The position numbers and the translations under genes were made by a program. Under the pieces are notes generated by a model that saw nothing but the letters and a program-made list of their open reading frames with translations, was not told the DNA's origin and searched no databases. From NCBI GenBank assembly GCA_948788915.1, contig CAQFOZ010000082.1:1-6239 (forward strand): 6,239 bases of DNA, in the 5' to 3' direction. This stretch comes from an uncultured Muribaculaceae bacterium. Its GTDB lineage: Bacteria > Bacteroidota > Bacteroidia > Bacteroidales > Muribaculaceae. Positions 1-6,134 of the stretch are shown in pieces; within the stretch, counting starts at the first letter, position 1, and every line of letters begins with the position of its first letter.

Positions 1-236
1 AGTATCTCTACAGGTGCAATTGCGGTGAAGCCGTGGTCAGCGGCTGCTTTGAGATGGTCTGCTGTTAAGTCGCGTCCACCGTTGTAGGCTGTATTGTTTT
101 CCACAATGGTACCGTTCAGACTATGCACCAGCGGTGCTATGAGTTTTGGATCAAGATGATAGTTGTTGCCCGGTTCTCCGGTAGATAGCTTCACGGCTAC
201 TTTACCTTCTGCCTTGCCTCCCAATGCTTTGAAAAA
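1..236 (-). pseudogene. DUF362-family protein, internal fragment fused out of frame behind a truncated TonB receptor
   Basis: A minus-strand frame open from just after a TGA at 237-239 to the window edge gives 78 codons without a stop. It reads FFKALGGKAEGKVAVKLSTG, then EPG, and later NGTIVENNTAY and DHGFTAIAPVEI. I recognise this as the conserved core of DUF362 proteins, which are often annotated as 4Fe-4S binding proteins in Bacteroidales and whose function is poorly defined. Relatives I remember have VECNTAYGG where this one has VENNTAYNGG, so a usual cysteine may be missing; that is from memory. The N-terminal part and any start codon are absent: upstream the frame hits TGA and the DNA becomes TonB receptor sequence in another frame. 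The rest lies beyond position 1. The frame is one base back from the receptor frame, and the receptor's stop codon falls inside it. Family assignment is fairly sure; whether the fragment is expressed is unknown. Confidence 0.72.
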
Positions 237-928
237 TCATAGCTCACAGATGCATATTGATTAGCCAGCCAATAGCCCATGCCCCGACGGTTGCCGTCGG
301 TCGACTCATAACTAGCAGCGGCAAAAGCATGAAGCCCTCCATGCTTATATCCCGCCTTGACTCCATATTTCTGAGTGCCGTAGCTTCCGCCCATTGCCCG
401 TAGGGAGCCTGCGAAACTTTCCTGTGTGGCACGGCGCGTGATAAGATTTACTGAACCGCCCATAGCTCCAGAACCATAAAGAAGTGATGACGGCCCGCTC
501 ACTACCTCTACACGTTGGACATCGTTGGTGACGTATGTGTCAGGCAGAGAGTGTCCGAACACTCCGGCCCATTGTGGCTGGCCGTCAATAAGGAACAAGA
601 CCTTGTTTCCGCCTCCGACACCACGTATGGAGACTGCTCCGGCACCACCTCCACTTACGCCATAACCGGCAAGTCCGCGCTCTGTTACAAACATTCCGGG
701 GATTCTGTTCTGCAAAACGGGGAGTAGGTTTGTCTCTGTACTATTGTCGATTGTTGAACTGTCGACAATTTTTACATCCAGGGGAAGCAATGGCACGGGA
801 GCTTTTGCAGCTCTTTCCACAACCACTACTTCTTCAAGAATTCTTGCCGTATCATTTTCTGCAGTTCCTCCGGCAACCGCAATGAAAGGCGTCAAAATGA
901 AAACTGCAAATGATAATGTGGCTTTCAT
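197..928 (-). CDS. TonB-dependent outer-membrane receptor, truncated after the plug domain
   Basis: The protein is the N-terminal third of a TonB-dependent receptor, a family that imports iron complexes, vitamin B12 or other scarce nutrients across the outer membrane using TonB-ExbBD energy. Residues 1-19 look like a signal peptide ending AVA. A TonB-box-like stretch, EEVVVVE, lies at 32-38. The plug runs from about 46 to 165, with IRGVGGGNKVLFLIDGQP at 101-118 and VEVVSGPSSLLYGSGAMGGS at 140-159. Early barrel strands follow to about YDFSKHW at 230-236. There is no N-terminal carboxypeptidase-regulatory-like domain, so it resembles BtuB- or siderophore-type receptors rather than SusC. Full-length members have roughly 600-700 residues or more; this one stops at 243 because the DNA changes to DUF362-type sequence. 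Without a barrel it should not function. The start is the first ATG before the signal peptide, with no clear Shine-Dalgarno. Substrate cannot be inferred. An 85-base AT-rich gap separates it from lpxH. Confidence 0.85.
   Translation of the reverse strand: MKATLSFAVFILTPFIAVAGGTAENDTARILEEVVVVERAAKAPVPLLPLDVKIVDSSTIDNSTETNLLPVLQNRIPGMFVTERGLAGYGVSGGGAGAVSIRGVGGGNKVLFLIDGQPQWAGVFGHSLPDTYVTNDVQRVEVVSGPSSLLYGSGAMGGSVNLITRRATQESFAGSLRAMGGSYGTQKYGVKAGYKHGGLHAFAAASYESTDGNRRGMGYWLANQYASVSYDFSKHWEARQKVK
219..236 (-). other. Junction between TonB receptor and DUF362-type sequence
   Basis: Across this short stretch the minus strand makes sense in two frames. In the receptor frame it ends a barrel strand (DFSKHW), and in the next frame it starts the DUF362 similarity (FFKALGG). 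The two families are unrelated, so this marks where two genes were joined. The exact breakpoint cannot be placed closer than about 20 bases because the T-run and the following bases fit both sides, which would be consistent with a join at short microhomology. Confidence 0.65.
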
Positions 929-950
929 ACTTGTCAGATTTCAATCCTGT

Positions 951-978
951 TATTATATATATATATTGTATATATATT
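951..978. repeat. AT-dinucleotide tract with self-complementary arms
   Basis: A run of almost pure TA repeats lies in the gap between the end of lpxH and the start of the truncated receptor. An 8-base arm at 958-965 can pair with 969-976 around a TTG loop. The stem is entirely A-T and so is weak. It could be a slippery simple repeat, part of an AT-rich promoter for the receptor, or a poor terminator for the upstream operon. I found no exact TAnnTTTG element on the receptor strand in this 85-base gap, so how the receptor is transcribed is unclear. Confidence 0.6.
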
Positions 979-1013
979 GAATATTTTATTGCCGGGCTGT
1001 ATTGCTAATCTGT

Positions 1014-1751
1014 TTATTCGAGTTTGCGCAGGGATAAACAATTGCCATCCCAGACTGCATAGCTAAAGTTTGTGATCCAGTCTCCCAGTATTATAACTTC
1101 TGAATCCGTTCCGATAGGGATTCTGGCAAGAAGATGGATGTGTCCGTATATGAAATAGTTTATTTCAGGATGAGTCTTAAGATACTCTTTACTAAATGTG
1201 GATAGGTTCTCAAGTAAGTATGATGAATCGTAGGGATTTAGCCCCTCTGCCTTCCTGCTGTGTCCGCTCCATTTGCTGGCAAATGGAACAGTCCAACGTG
1301 GATGTATTCCGGAATACAGCTTCTGACACACTTTATTCCGGAATAGTTTTCTTAGAAATCTGAAAGATGGCTTTAGTTTACCTACACCGTCACCATGAGT
1401 CATGAAAAACACTTTGCCGTCGATTTCCTCTGTTATATATTCGTCCCGGACCGTTATTCCAAGTTCATTGGGAAGATAGTCGTGTATCCAGATGTCATGA
1501 TTCCCAATAAGCCATACGATCTTTATTCCAGAATCCGACAATTCTGCAAGCTTGCCGAAAAAACGGACAAAGCCTCGGGGTATCACATATTTATATTCAA
1601 ACCAGTAGTCAAGAACATCTCCGAGCAAATATATTGTATCTGCATCCTTTTTAATCGAATCAAGAAAGTCTACAATCCTTTTCTCCGCTTTCTTTGGGTC
1701 TGAGAAGTAAGGTGCGCCAAGATGAATATCACTCAGGAAGTAAACTTTCAT
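1014..1751 (-). CDS. lpxH: UDP-2,3-diacylglucosamine diphosphatase (LpxH-like metallophosphoesterase)
   Basis: This enzyme would hydrolyse UDP-2,3-diacylglucosamine to lipid X and UMP, the fourth step of lipid A synthesis, at the inner face of the cytoplasmic membrane. All calcineurin-type metal-binding motifs are present: SDIHLG with D8 and H10, LLGD with D45, GNHD at 83-86, the THGD motif with H119, and GHIH at 203-206. These should hold a two-metal centre, usually manganese in LpxH. The length of 245 residues matches the roughly 240 of E. coli LpxH. A basic segment near 131-144 (FRFLRKLFRNKVCQK) lies where the family has its lipid-binding cap. There is no signal peptide or transmembrane segment, as expected for a peripheral membrane enzyme. 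Its ATG overlaps the TGA of the DUF59 gene (ATGA), pointing to translational coupling. It could be a relative acting on another substrate, but motif content and length favour LpxH. Confidence 0.83.
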   Translation of the reverse strand: MKVYFLSDIHLGAPYFSDPKKAEKRIVDFLDSIKKDADTIYLLGDVLDYWFEYKYVIPRGFVRFFGKLAELSDSGIKIVWLIGNHDIWIHDYLPNELGITVRDEYITEEIDGKVFFMTHGDGVGKLKPSFRFLRKLFRNKVCQKLYSGIHPRWTVPFASKWSGHSRKAEGLNPYDSSYLLENLSTFSKEYLKTHPEINYFIYGHIHLLARIPIGTDSEVIILGDWITNFSYAVWDGNCLSLRKLE

Positions 1752-2107
1752 AAGAAGCCAAGTTCAAGTTTTGCCTCTTCAGACATCATGTCCTGATTCC
1801 ATTCCGGTTCGAATACAAGTTGTAGATCAATCTTATCCGGACCACTTATGCTCATCAGTTTCTGCCTGATATCTTCTACAATGAAATCAGCTGCGGGACA
1901 TGATGGTGCGGTCAGAGTCATGTCTACATGTAATGTCTTGTCTGCTTGAGTATATTCTATCCGGTATATAAGTCCCAGATCATAAACGTTGACAGGAATT
2001 TCGGGATCAAACACTGTTTTAAGCAGTTCTACCGCTTCATGTGTTATTCTCAATTCTTCGTCGGTCTGGGGCTGTGCGATTGCATCTGTAGTGTCTTCCA
2101 TAATCAT
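1748..2107 (-). CDS. DUF59/MIP18-family iron-sulfur cluster assembly factor (SufT-like)
   Basis: This is a small cytosolic protein of the MIP18/SufT domain family, whose members help mature Fe-S proteins. The single domain covers about residues 20-105. It has the family signature DPEIPVNVYDLGLIY at 34-48 and the TLTAPSCPAAD motif with the conserved Cys70, plus a hydrophobic C-terminus ending LELGFL. At 119 residues it is about the normal size. The start is ambiguous between Met1 and Met3; both lie before the domain, so function is unaffected. It begins 12 bases after the stop of the upstream beta-barrel gene and overlaps lpxH by four bases, so the three are probably one transcript. No other suf genes are visible. 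Placement in an envelope operon looks like housekeeping clustering rather than a specific link to lipid A. The family call is firm; the client proteins are unknown. Confidence 0.88.
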   Translation of the reverse strand: MIMEDTTDAIAQPQTDEELRITHEAVELLKTVFDPEIPVNVYDLGLIYRIEYTQADKTLHVDMTLTAPSCPAADFIVEDIRQKLMSISGPDKIDLQLVFEPEWNQDMMSEEAKLELGFL

Positions 2108-2119
2108 GATTTAAGTGGT

Positions 2120-2731
2120 TTAGAACAGAACGGCAACATTAATTTGCCATCCTCTGGTGCATCCGCTGAAATTGTCAAGCTGTTTTGTTCTGATATCATA
2201 GGATACCCCCCAGCAATAACCCGCAGATAGCTGATATCGTTCGAAGAATTCTCCGCCAATACCGCACTGAAGACCTACGGATCCTGTCGGATGTTCTATG
2301 ATTGGCAGCTTAGTAGTGGAAAGATTGAAGTTAAAAACTGGTCCTCCGTATACGAAAGGAGCCGCATAGTGCTCAAATCCGTTCATGCGGGTCCACTTGA
2401 AACGGATGTTTACTGGAATTTGCAAAGTGTGAAACCATATTTTCTCTTTGCCGAATCCTTGACTGCTCCAGATATGTTGATCTCCGAAATTTACGTTCGC
2501 CCCTCTCATTGAATATTTTAACGCAAGATCTATTCCGAATCCAATACCCGGAATCATAATCTCTCCCATTACCCCGACATTGGGACCGGTGAGCAATTCT
2601 GTGTTAACAAGCTTTTGTTTCCAGTAAATTTCGGAAATATTAATACCTGCGGTGGGCCCCCATCTGAATTCGGCTGAAGCCCCGAACGCTGTGGCTGCTA
2701 TCATGAGGATAGCGAATATTCTTTTGATCAT
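2120..2731 (-). CDS. Outer-membrane beta-barrel protein (PorT-like), second of a tandem pair
   Basis: This is a 203-residue secreted protein. Residues 1-20 form a signal peptide: basic MIKR, a hydrophobic core, and a cleavage site after ASA. The mature part begins FRWGPTAGINISEI, typical of small Bacteroidota outer-membrane barrels, and continues with alternating polar and aromatic strands separated by glycine-rich turns (PGIGFGIDLALKYSM, LQIPVNIRFKW, FVYGGPVFNFNL, GLQCGIGGEFFERYQLSAGY). It ends in a strand closing on Phe (INVAVLF), the usual C-terminal signal for barrel assembly by BAM. It resembles the protein encoded just upstream in order of motifs, so the two look like old tandem duplicates. 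Seventy-two bases separate them, and the DUF59 gene follows after 12. The role of this family is not defined; PorT itself belongs to gliding or type IX secretion work, but nothing here shows that function. Confidence 0.8.
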   Translation of the reverse strand: MIKRIFAILMIAATAFGASAEFRWGPTAGINISEIYWKQKLVNTELLTGPNVGVMGEIMIPGIGFGIDLALKYSMRGANVNFGDQHIWSSQGFGKEKIWFHTLQIPVNIRFKWTRMNGFEHYAAPFVYGGPVFNFNLSTTKLPIIEHPTGSVGLQCGIGGEFFERYQLSAGYCWGVSYDIRTKQLDNFSGCTRGWQINVAVLF

Positions 2732-2803
2732 CTGTTGTAACTTCTTTGAAAATATATTTGTCTTGCCTCAATTAACTGTTTGCTTTGAGGTTGTGATGAT
2801 ATT

Positions 2804-3424
2804 TTATTTGAACAATATGGCGGCGGTGACAGTCCAATAGTTGTTTTTTACTTTTATATTATCACTGAGGTTCGTATTGTTCCCAATGGCTTTTACATAT
2901 TTGACCACATTGTTTATTCCAAATGTATAACCACCTGATATCTGCAGATGTTTAAACAATTCAAATCCCAGACCAAGGTTCCATCCCATCTGAACAGTCT
3001 TTGTGCGTATGTCCTGGAATGTACTTTTGTCAAGTTTCAGTGCCATTGTGGGGCCTGTGAAAACCATGGGTTGGATGATTTTGCTTACAAGCGGTATTCC
3101 TATCTTGTATTTAAGATTAAGCGGTATCTCAAGGTAATTCTTATTTATAACACCTGTGTTTGCGTCATTTTGTACGTCTGCATTCATGTGTGTATACATG
3201 AGCGATAGATCAAAGCCTATCCCTATTGCGGGAGCAATATATTCCCTCATACCACCTGCCGTGAAGCCACATTTGTTGTCTGTGTTGAAATTGTCAGCGA
3301 CATTGGAAAATTTTATATTGTCAAGATTTAATCCGGCTTTTACACCAAAACGTAATTTGGCAGATCCCTGACCTATGCACAACAATGCTATTAAAGCAAT
3401 AAGAATTGTTCTTTTATTCATCAT
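2804..3424 (-). CDS. Outer-membrane beta-barrel protein (PorT-like), first of a tandem pair
   Basis: This is a 206-residue secreted protein with a signal peptide at 1-22 (basic NKR, a hydrophobic core, cleavage after GSA). The mature sequence opens LRFGVKAGLNLDNIKF, the first strand typical of the Bacteroidota outer-membrane beta-barrel family, and shows further amphipathic strands: IGIGFDLSLMYTHM, YLEIPLNLKYKIG, PMVFTGPTMALKL and LQISGGYTFGI. The last strand, WTVTAAILFK, ends Phe-Lys rather than on Phe. Gly-Leu-Asn near the start and the EIPLNL and SGGY motifs have counterparts at the same places in the next gene, which supports a duplication. The start may be Met1 or Met2, which are adjacent. 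The leader is A/T-rich with no Shine-Dalgarno, as is common in Bacteroidota. It is the first gene of the leftward cluster. A cysteine at 16 lies inside the signal core but is not in a good lipobox, so I do not call a lipoprotein. Molecular function is unknown. Confidence 0.8.
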   Translation of the reverse strand: MMNKRTILIALIALLCIGQGSAKLRFGVKAGLNLDNIKFSNVADNFNTDNKCGFTAGGMREYIAPAIGIGFDLSLMYTHMNADVQNDANTGVINKNYLEIPLNLKYKIGIPLVSKIIQPMVFTGPTMALKLDKSTFQDIRTKTVQMGWNLGLGFELFKHLQISGGYTFGINNVVKYVKAIGNNTNLSDNIKVKNNYWTVTAAILFK

Positions 3425-3518
3425 GTATTTTTTGTTTGTTACTTATTAAATTTTTACGCTGTTATACAATATTATGATTTCAGCACATCTTGCAACAGGA
3501 CCATGATAGCCCTTGATG

Positions 3519-3535
3519 CAAAATTAGCAAATATA
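3519..3535 (-). promoter_or_regulatory. Candidate promoter -7 elements for the leftward operon
   Basis: Two exact matches to the Bacteroidota -7 consensus TAnnTTTG lie side by side on the minus strand: TATATTTG at 3528-3535 and TAATTTTG at 3519-3526. Either would give a leader of about 90-100 bases before the first beta-barrel gene. I could not find a TTTG -33 element at the usual 19-21 base spacing for either, so the assignment rests on the -7 matches and on position in a divergent gap. Confidence 0.4.
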
Positions 3536-3581
3536 TTTCAATTATCGTTTAAATTTGAATACTTACTTAATGTTCCTATGA

Positions 3582-3605
3582 GAATATTTTTTGGAATATT
3601 TTTTG
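3582..3605. repeat. Perfect 12-base tandem duplication
   Basis: GAATATTTTTTG occurs twice without a spacer in the divergent gap, 54 bases before the priA start. It may be a replication-slippage duplication or a double binding site. Each copy ends in TTTG, but neither copy is spaced correctly from the candidate priA -7 element to serve as its -33 element. Confidence 0.75.
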
Positions 3606-3647
3606 TAGGATGGATCATACTCTTTCCTCTCATTTGCAAAAAATTCG

Positions 3648-3655
3648 TAATTTTG
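3648..3655 (+). promoter_or_regulatory. Candidate priA promoter -7 element, four bases before the start codon
   Basis: TAATTTTG matches the Bacteroidota -7 consensus TAnnTTTG exactly. A partial -33 match, TTTC at 3623-3626, lies 21 bases upstream. In this promoter class transcription begins a few bases after the element, so the message would start at or very near the priA ATG. That would make priA leaderless or nearly so. Confidence 0.45.
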
Positions 3656-3659
3656 TGAT

Positions 3660-6134
3660 ATGAAGTATGCCGAGATATTATTGCCGTTGCCCTTGTATTC
3701 TACGTATACGTACGAAATAGGGGATGATATGGAAGACGATGTGAAGATCGGCTCAAGGGTGCTTGTGCAATTCGGCAAAAAGAAGTTCTATACCGGTATT
3801 GTGGAGATGATTCATTCCCGCGCTCCGGAAGGGTATGAGGTCAAACCGGTGATGGGTGTGCTCGATTCTGAACCGGTGGTGATATATCCGCAACTTAAAT
3901 TCTGGAGATGGATCTCTGAATATTATCTGTGTTCCCCGGGAGATGTCTACAAGGCGGCTCTTCCGGCAGGATTGAAGCCGGAAAGTGAGACTTTCGTATC
4001 TTTGTCTTCTGATTATGAATTAAATGATGATGACAATCATAAACTGAGCGAGCATCAGGCGTTTGTTATTCAGCTCCTTCAAAATAAAAAAAGGCTTAAA
4101 ATATCCGAGCTTGAGGCTGAGTTGAAAGTCAAGGATGCAACTCGTATAGTTAATACGTTGCTGACTGAAGGTATTGTAGAGGTAAGCGAACGTGTGGTTG
4201 AAAGATATAAACCTAAGCGTGTGACATTTGTCGATCTTTCGATAGATCGCTCGGAGATGGATTGCTTACATGCTTTTTTTGATATGACAAGCCGTTCACG
4301 CCAGCAGGAGAAAATGCTGGTGGCTTATCTTGAACTGTCAGGGTGGATGCAAACAAACCGGCAAATCAAGGCGGTTTCAAGAGATGAATTGCTTAGTGTT
4401 ACAAAATGTTCGCCCGCAATACTCAAGGCTCTTGTTGACAAAGGAATATTCAGAACAGAGAAAAAAATTGTCAACAAGTTTTATTCGGCATCTGATACTA
4501 AGGAAATCACACTTGCAAAGCTTTCTCCTTCTCAGAAAAAGGCTCTTGAAGAACTTCGTGAATCATTTGGAAATAATCTCATAACATTGTTTCACGGCGT
4601 AACAGGTAGTGGTAAAACCGAGGTGTATACTCATCTGATTGCAGATTCGCTTTTGGAACATAAACAGGTACTGTATCTCGTCCCGGAAATTTCTTTGACT
4701 ACCCAGCTGACAGATAGATTGCGTAAAGTTTTTGGCGACAAACTTATAATATATCATTCCAAGTTTACCGATACGGAGAGGGTCGAGGTCTGGAAACGTA
4801 TGTTGGCTTCCAATGAGCCGCTTGTGGTATTGGGTGTAAGATCTTCCGTTTTTCTGCCGTTCAGAAATCTTGGCCTTGTAATTGTCGATGAGGAACACGA
4901 GTCTTCTTATAAACAGTTTGATCCTGCCCCGAGATATAATGCAAGGGATGCTGCAATCATTTTGTCGACTATGCACGGAGCAAAGATTCTTCTTGGATCG
5001 GCAACGCCGTCTGTGGAAACATATTATAAGGCTAAAACCGGAAAGTATGGTCTTGTCTCGCTTGCTGAACGTTATGAAGGTGCGGTTCTGCCCTCTGTGG
5101 AGGTAGTTGACATGCGTGACCAAAGAAAGAGAAAACTGAACAAAGGGATATTGTCTCAGCCATTGTATATGGCTACGGGAAAAGCTTTGAAAGATGGAAA
5201 CCAGGCAATATTGTTTCAGAACAGGCGTGGGTTTGCTCCGGTGGTAGTATGTAGCCAGTGTGGCTGGACTCCAAAATGTCATGATTGTGATGTGTCTCTC
5301 GTCTATCATAAAAACAGCGGAATGCTGAGATGTCACTATTGTGGATATTCCAGACCCCTTCCAAAGCTTTGTCCGGCGTGTGGCCAGAATTCTATCGAAG
5401 TGTTTGGTTACGGCACGGAAAGAATTGCGGATGAGGTACATAATGAATTTAAAGAGTACCGGGTGTCGCGAATGGATCTCGATACGACACGCAATAAAGA
5501 TGATTATCAGGAAATTATTGAGGAATTTGCTACACATCAGACTGATATACTTGTCGGAACTCAAATGGTGTCTAAAGGTCTGGATTTTGAGAAAGTAAAG
5601 GTTGTTGGTGTTATAAATGCCGACACTGTGCTCAATTTTCCTGATTTTAGAAGTAACGAGCGTGCCTTCAATATGCTTGAGCAGGTAGCGGGAAGAGCAG
5701 GAAGAAAAGGGGAGAGGGGGGCCGTGTTTATACAGACTTCAAAGCCGGAAGAACCGGTATTGAAATATGTTAAGGCTCATGATTATATTGGCTTTTATAA
5801 TGAGGAGCTAAAGGAACGATTAAGATATAATTATCCGCCATATGTGCGGGTTATAAATATATATATTAAAAACAAGGATGCAAAAATGGCGGACGAAGGA
5901 GCGGTAATTCTTGTTTCGGCACTAAAAAAATATTTCGGGGACAGAGTTCTGGGGCCGGAAAAACCGTTCGTGTCGCGTGTCGCAACATGGTATATTCAGT
6001 CTATTATGCTGAAAATAGAGACTGGCGCTTCTATGAAAAAAGTAAAGAATTTGCTAAGAGGTATATTCTCGTCCGTTTCTCATATACCACAGATAAAGAC
6101 TTCAATGATTTATTATGATGTGGATCCTGTGTAA
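3660..6134 (+). CDS. priA: Primosomal protein N' (replication restart helicase PriA)
   Basis: PriA recognises stalled or collapsed replication forks, unwinds DNA 3' to 5' and reloads the replicative helicase. The 824-residue protein looks complete. The N-terminal DNA-binding domain starts MKYAEILLPLPL with the conserved VLVQFGKKKFYTGIV at about 34-48. The helicase core has Walker A GVTGSGKT at 313-320, a DEEH Walker B at 410-413, GSATPS downstream, then motif V GTQMVSKGLDF at 633-643 and motif VI QVAGRAGR at 675-682. Between the helicase lobes is the PriA-specific zinc region with eight cysteines (531, 534, 540, 543, 558, 561, 571, 574), enough for two zinc ions. The C-terminal domain follows to the end. 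The start is set by the family-typical N-terminus. It is somewhat longer than E. coli PriA (732 residues), as is normal in Bacteroidota, with the extra length before the helicase core. It is transcribed alone here, divergent from the envelope cluster. Confidence 0.97.
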   Translation: MKYAEILLPLPLYSTYTYEIGDDMEDDVKIGSRVLVQFGKKKFYTGIVEMIHSRAPEGYEVKPVMGVLDSEPVVIYPQLKFWRWISEYYLCSPGDVYKAALPAGLKPESETFVSLSSDYELNDDDNHKLSEHQAFVIQLLQNKKRLKISELEAELKVKDATRIVNTLLTEGIVEVSERVVERYKPKRVTFVDLSIDRSEMDCLHAFFDMTSRSRQQEKMLVAYLELSGWMQTNRQIKAVSRDELLSVTKCSPAILKALVDKGIFRTEKKIVNKFYSASDTKEITLAKLSPSQKKALEELRESFGNNLITLFHGVTGSGKTEVYTHLIADSLLEHKQVLYLVPEISLTTQLTDRLRKVFGDKLIIYHSKFTDTERVEVWKRMLASNEPLVVLGVRSSVFLPFRNLGLVIVDEEHESSYKQFDPAPRYNARDAAIILSTMHGAKILLGSATPSVETYYKAKTGKYGLVSLAERYEGAVLPSVEVVDMRDQRKRKLNKGILSQPLYMATGKALKDGNQAILFQNRRGFAPVVVCSQCGWTPKCHDCDVSLVYHKNSGMLRCHYCGYSRPLPKLCPACGQNSIEVFGYGTERIADEVHNEFKEYRVSRMDLDTTRNKDDYQEIIEEFATHQTDILVGTQMVSKGLDFEKVKVVGVINADTVLNFPDFRSNERAFNMLEQVAGRAGRKGERGAVFIQTSKPEEPVLKYVKAHDYIGFYNEELKERLRYNYPPYVRVINIYIKNKDAKMADEGAVILVSALKKYFGDRVLGPEKPFVSRVATWYIQSIMLKIETGASMKKVKNLLRGIFSSVSHIPQIKTSMIYYDVDPV

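Noticed and set aside
219..239. Programmed -1 frameshifting that joins the receptor and DUF362 frames.
   Set aside because: The frames differ by -1 near a T-run, but the expected in-frame slippery heptamer is not present (TCA re-read as TTC pairs poorly). The two parts also belong to unrelated families, and the receptor barrel is missing altogether. A gene junction explains more.
515..980. Plus-strand open frames antisense to the receptor gene.
   Set aside because: They have no recognisable domain, overlap a clearly coding receptor frame with plug motifs, and are shadows.
990..1013. A possible intrinsic terminator after lpxH around GCCGGGC.
   Set aside because: I could not fold a GC-rich stem followed by a T-run on the minus strand here; only the weak all-AT stem further on is seen.
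3472..3504. A 10-codon upstream ORF (MVLLQDVLKS) in the leader of the first beta-barrel gene.
   Set aside because: It has no ribosome-binding site, no regulatory codon run and no associated terminator-like hairpin, and an ORF this short is expected by chance.
4563..5564. A 333-codon open frame on the minus strand, antisense to priA.
   Set aside because: It lies wholly inside the highly conserved helicase and zinc regions of priA, shows no recognisable motif, and its translation is rich in Ile, Arg, His and Ser as expected for the mirror of a coding frame. It is best explained as a shadow.
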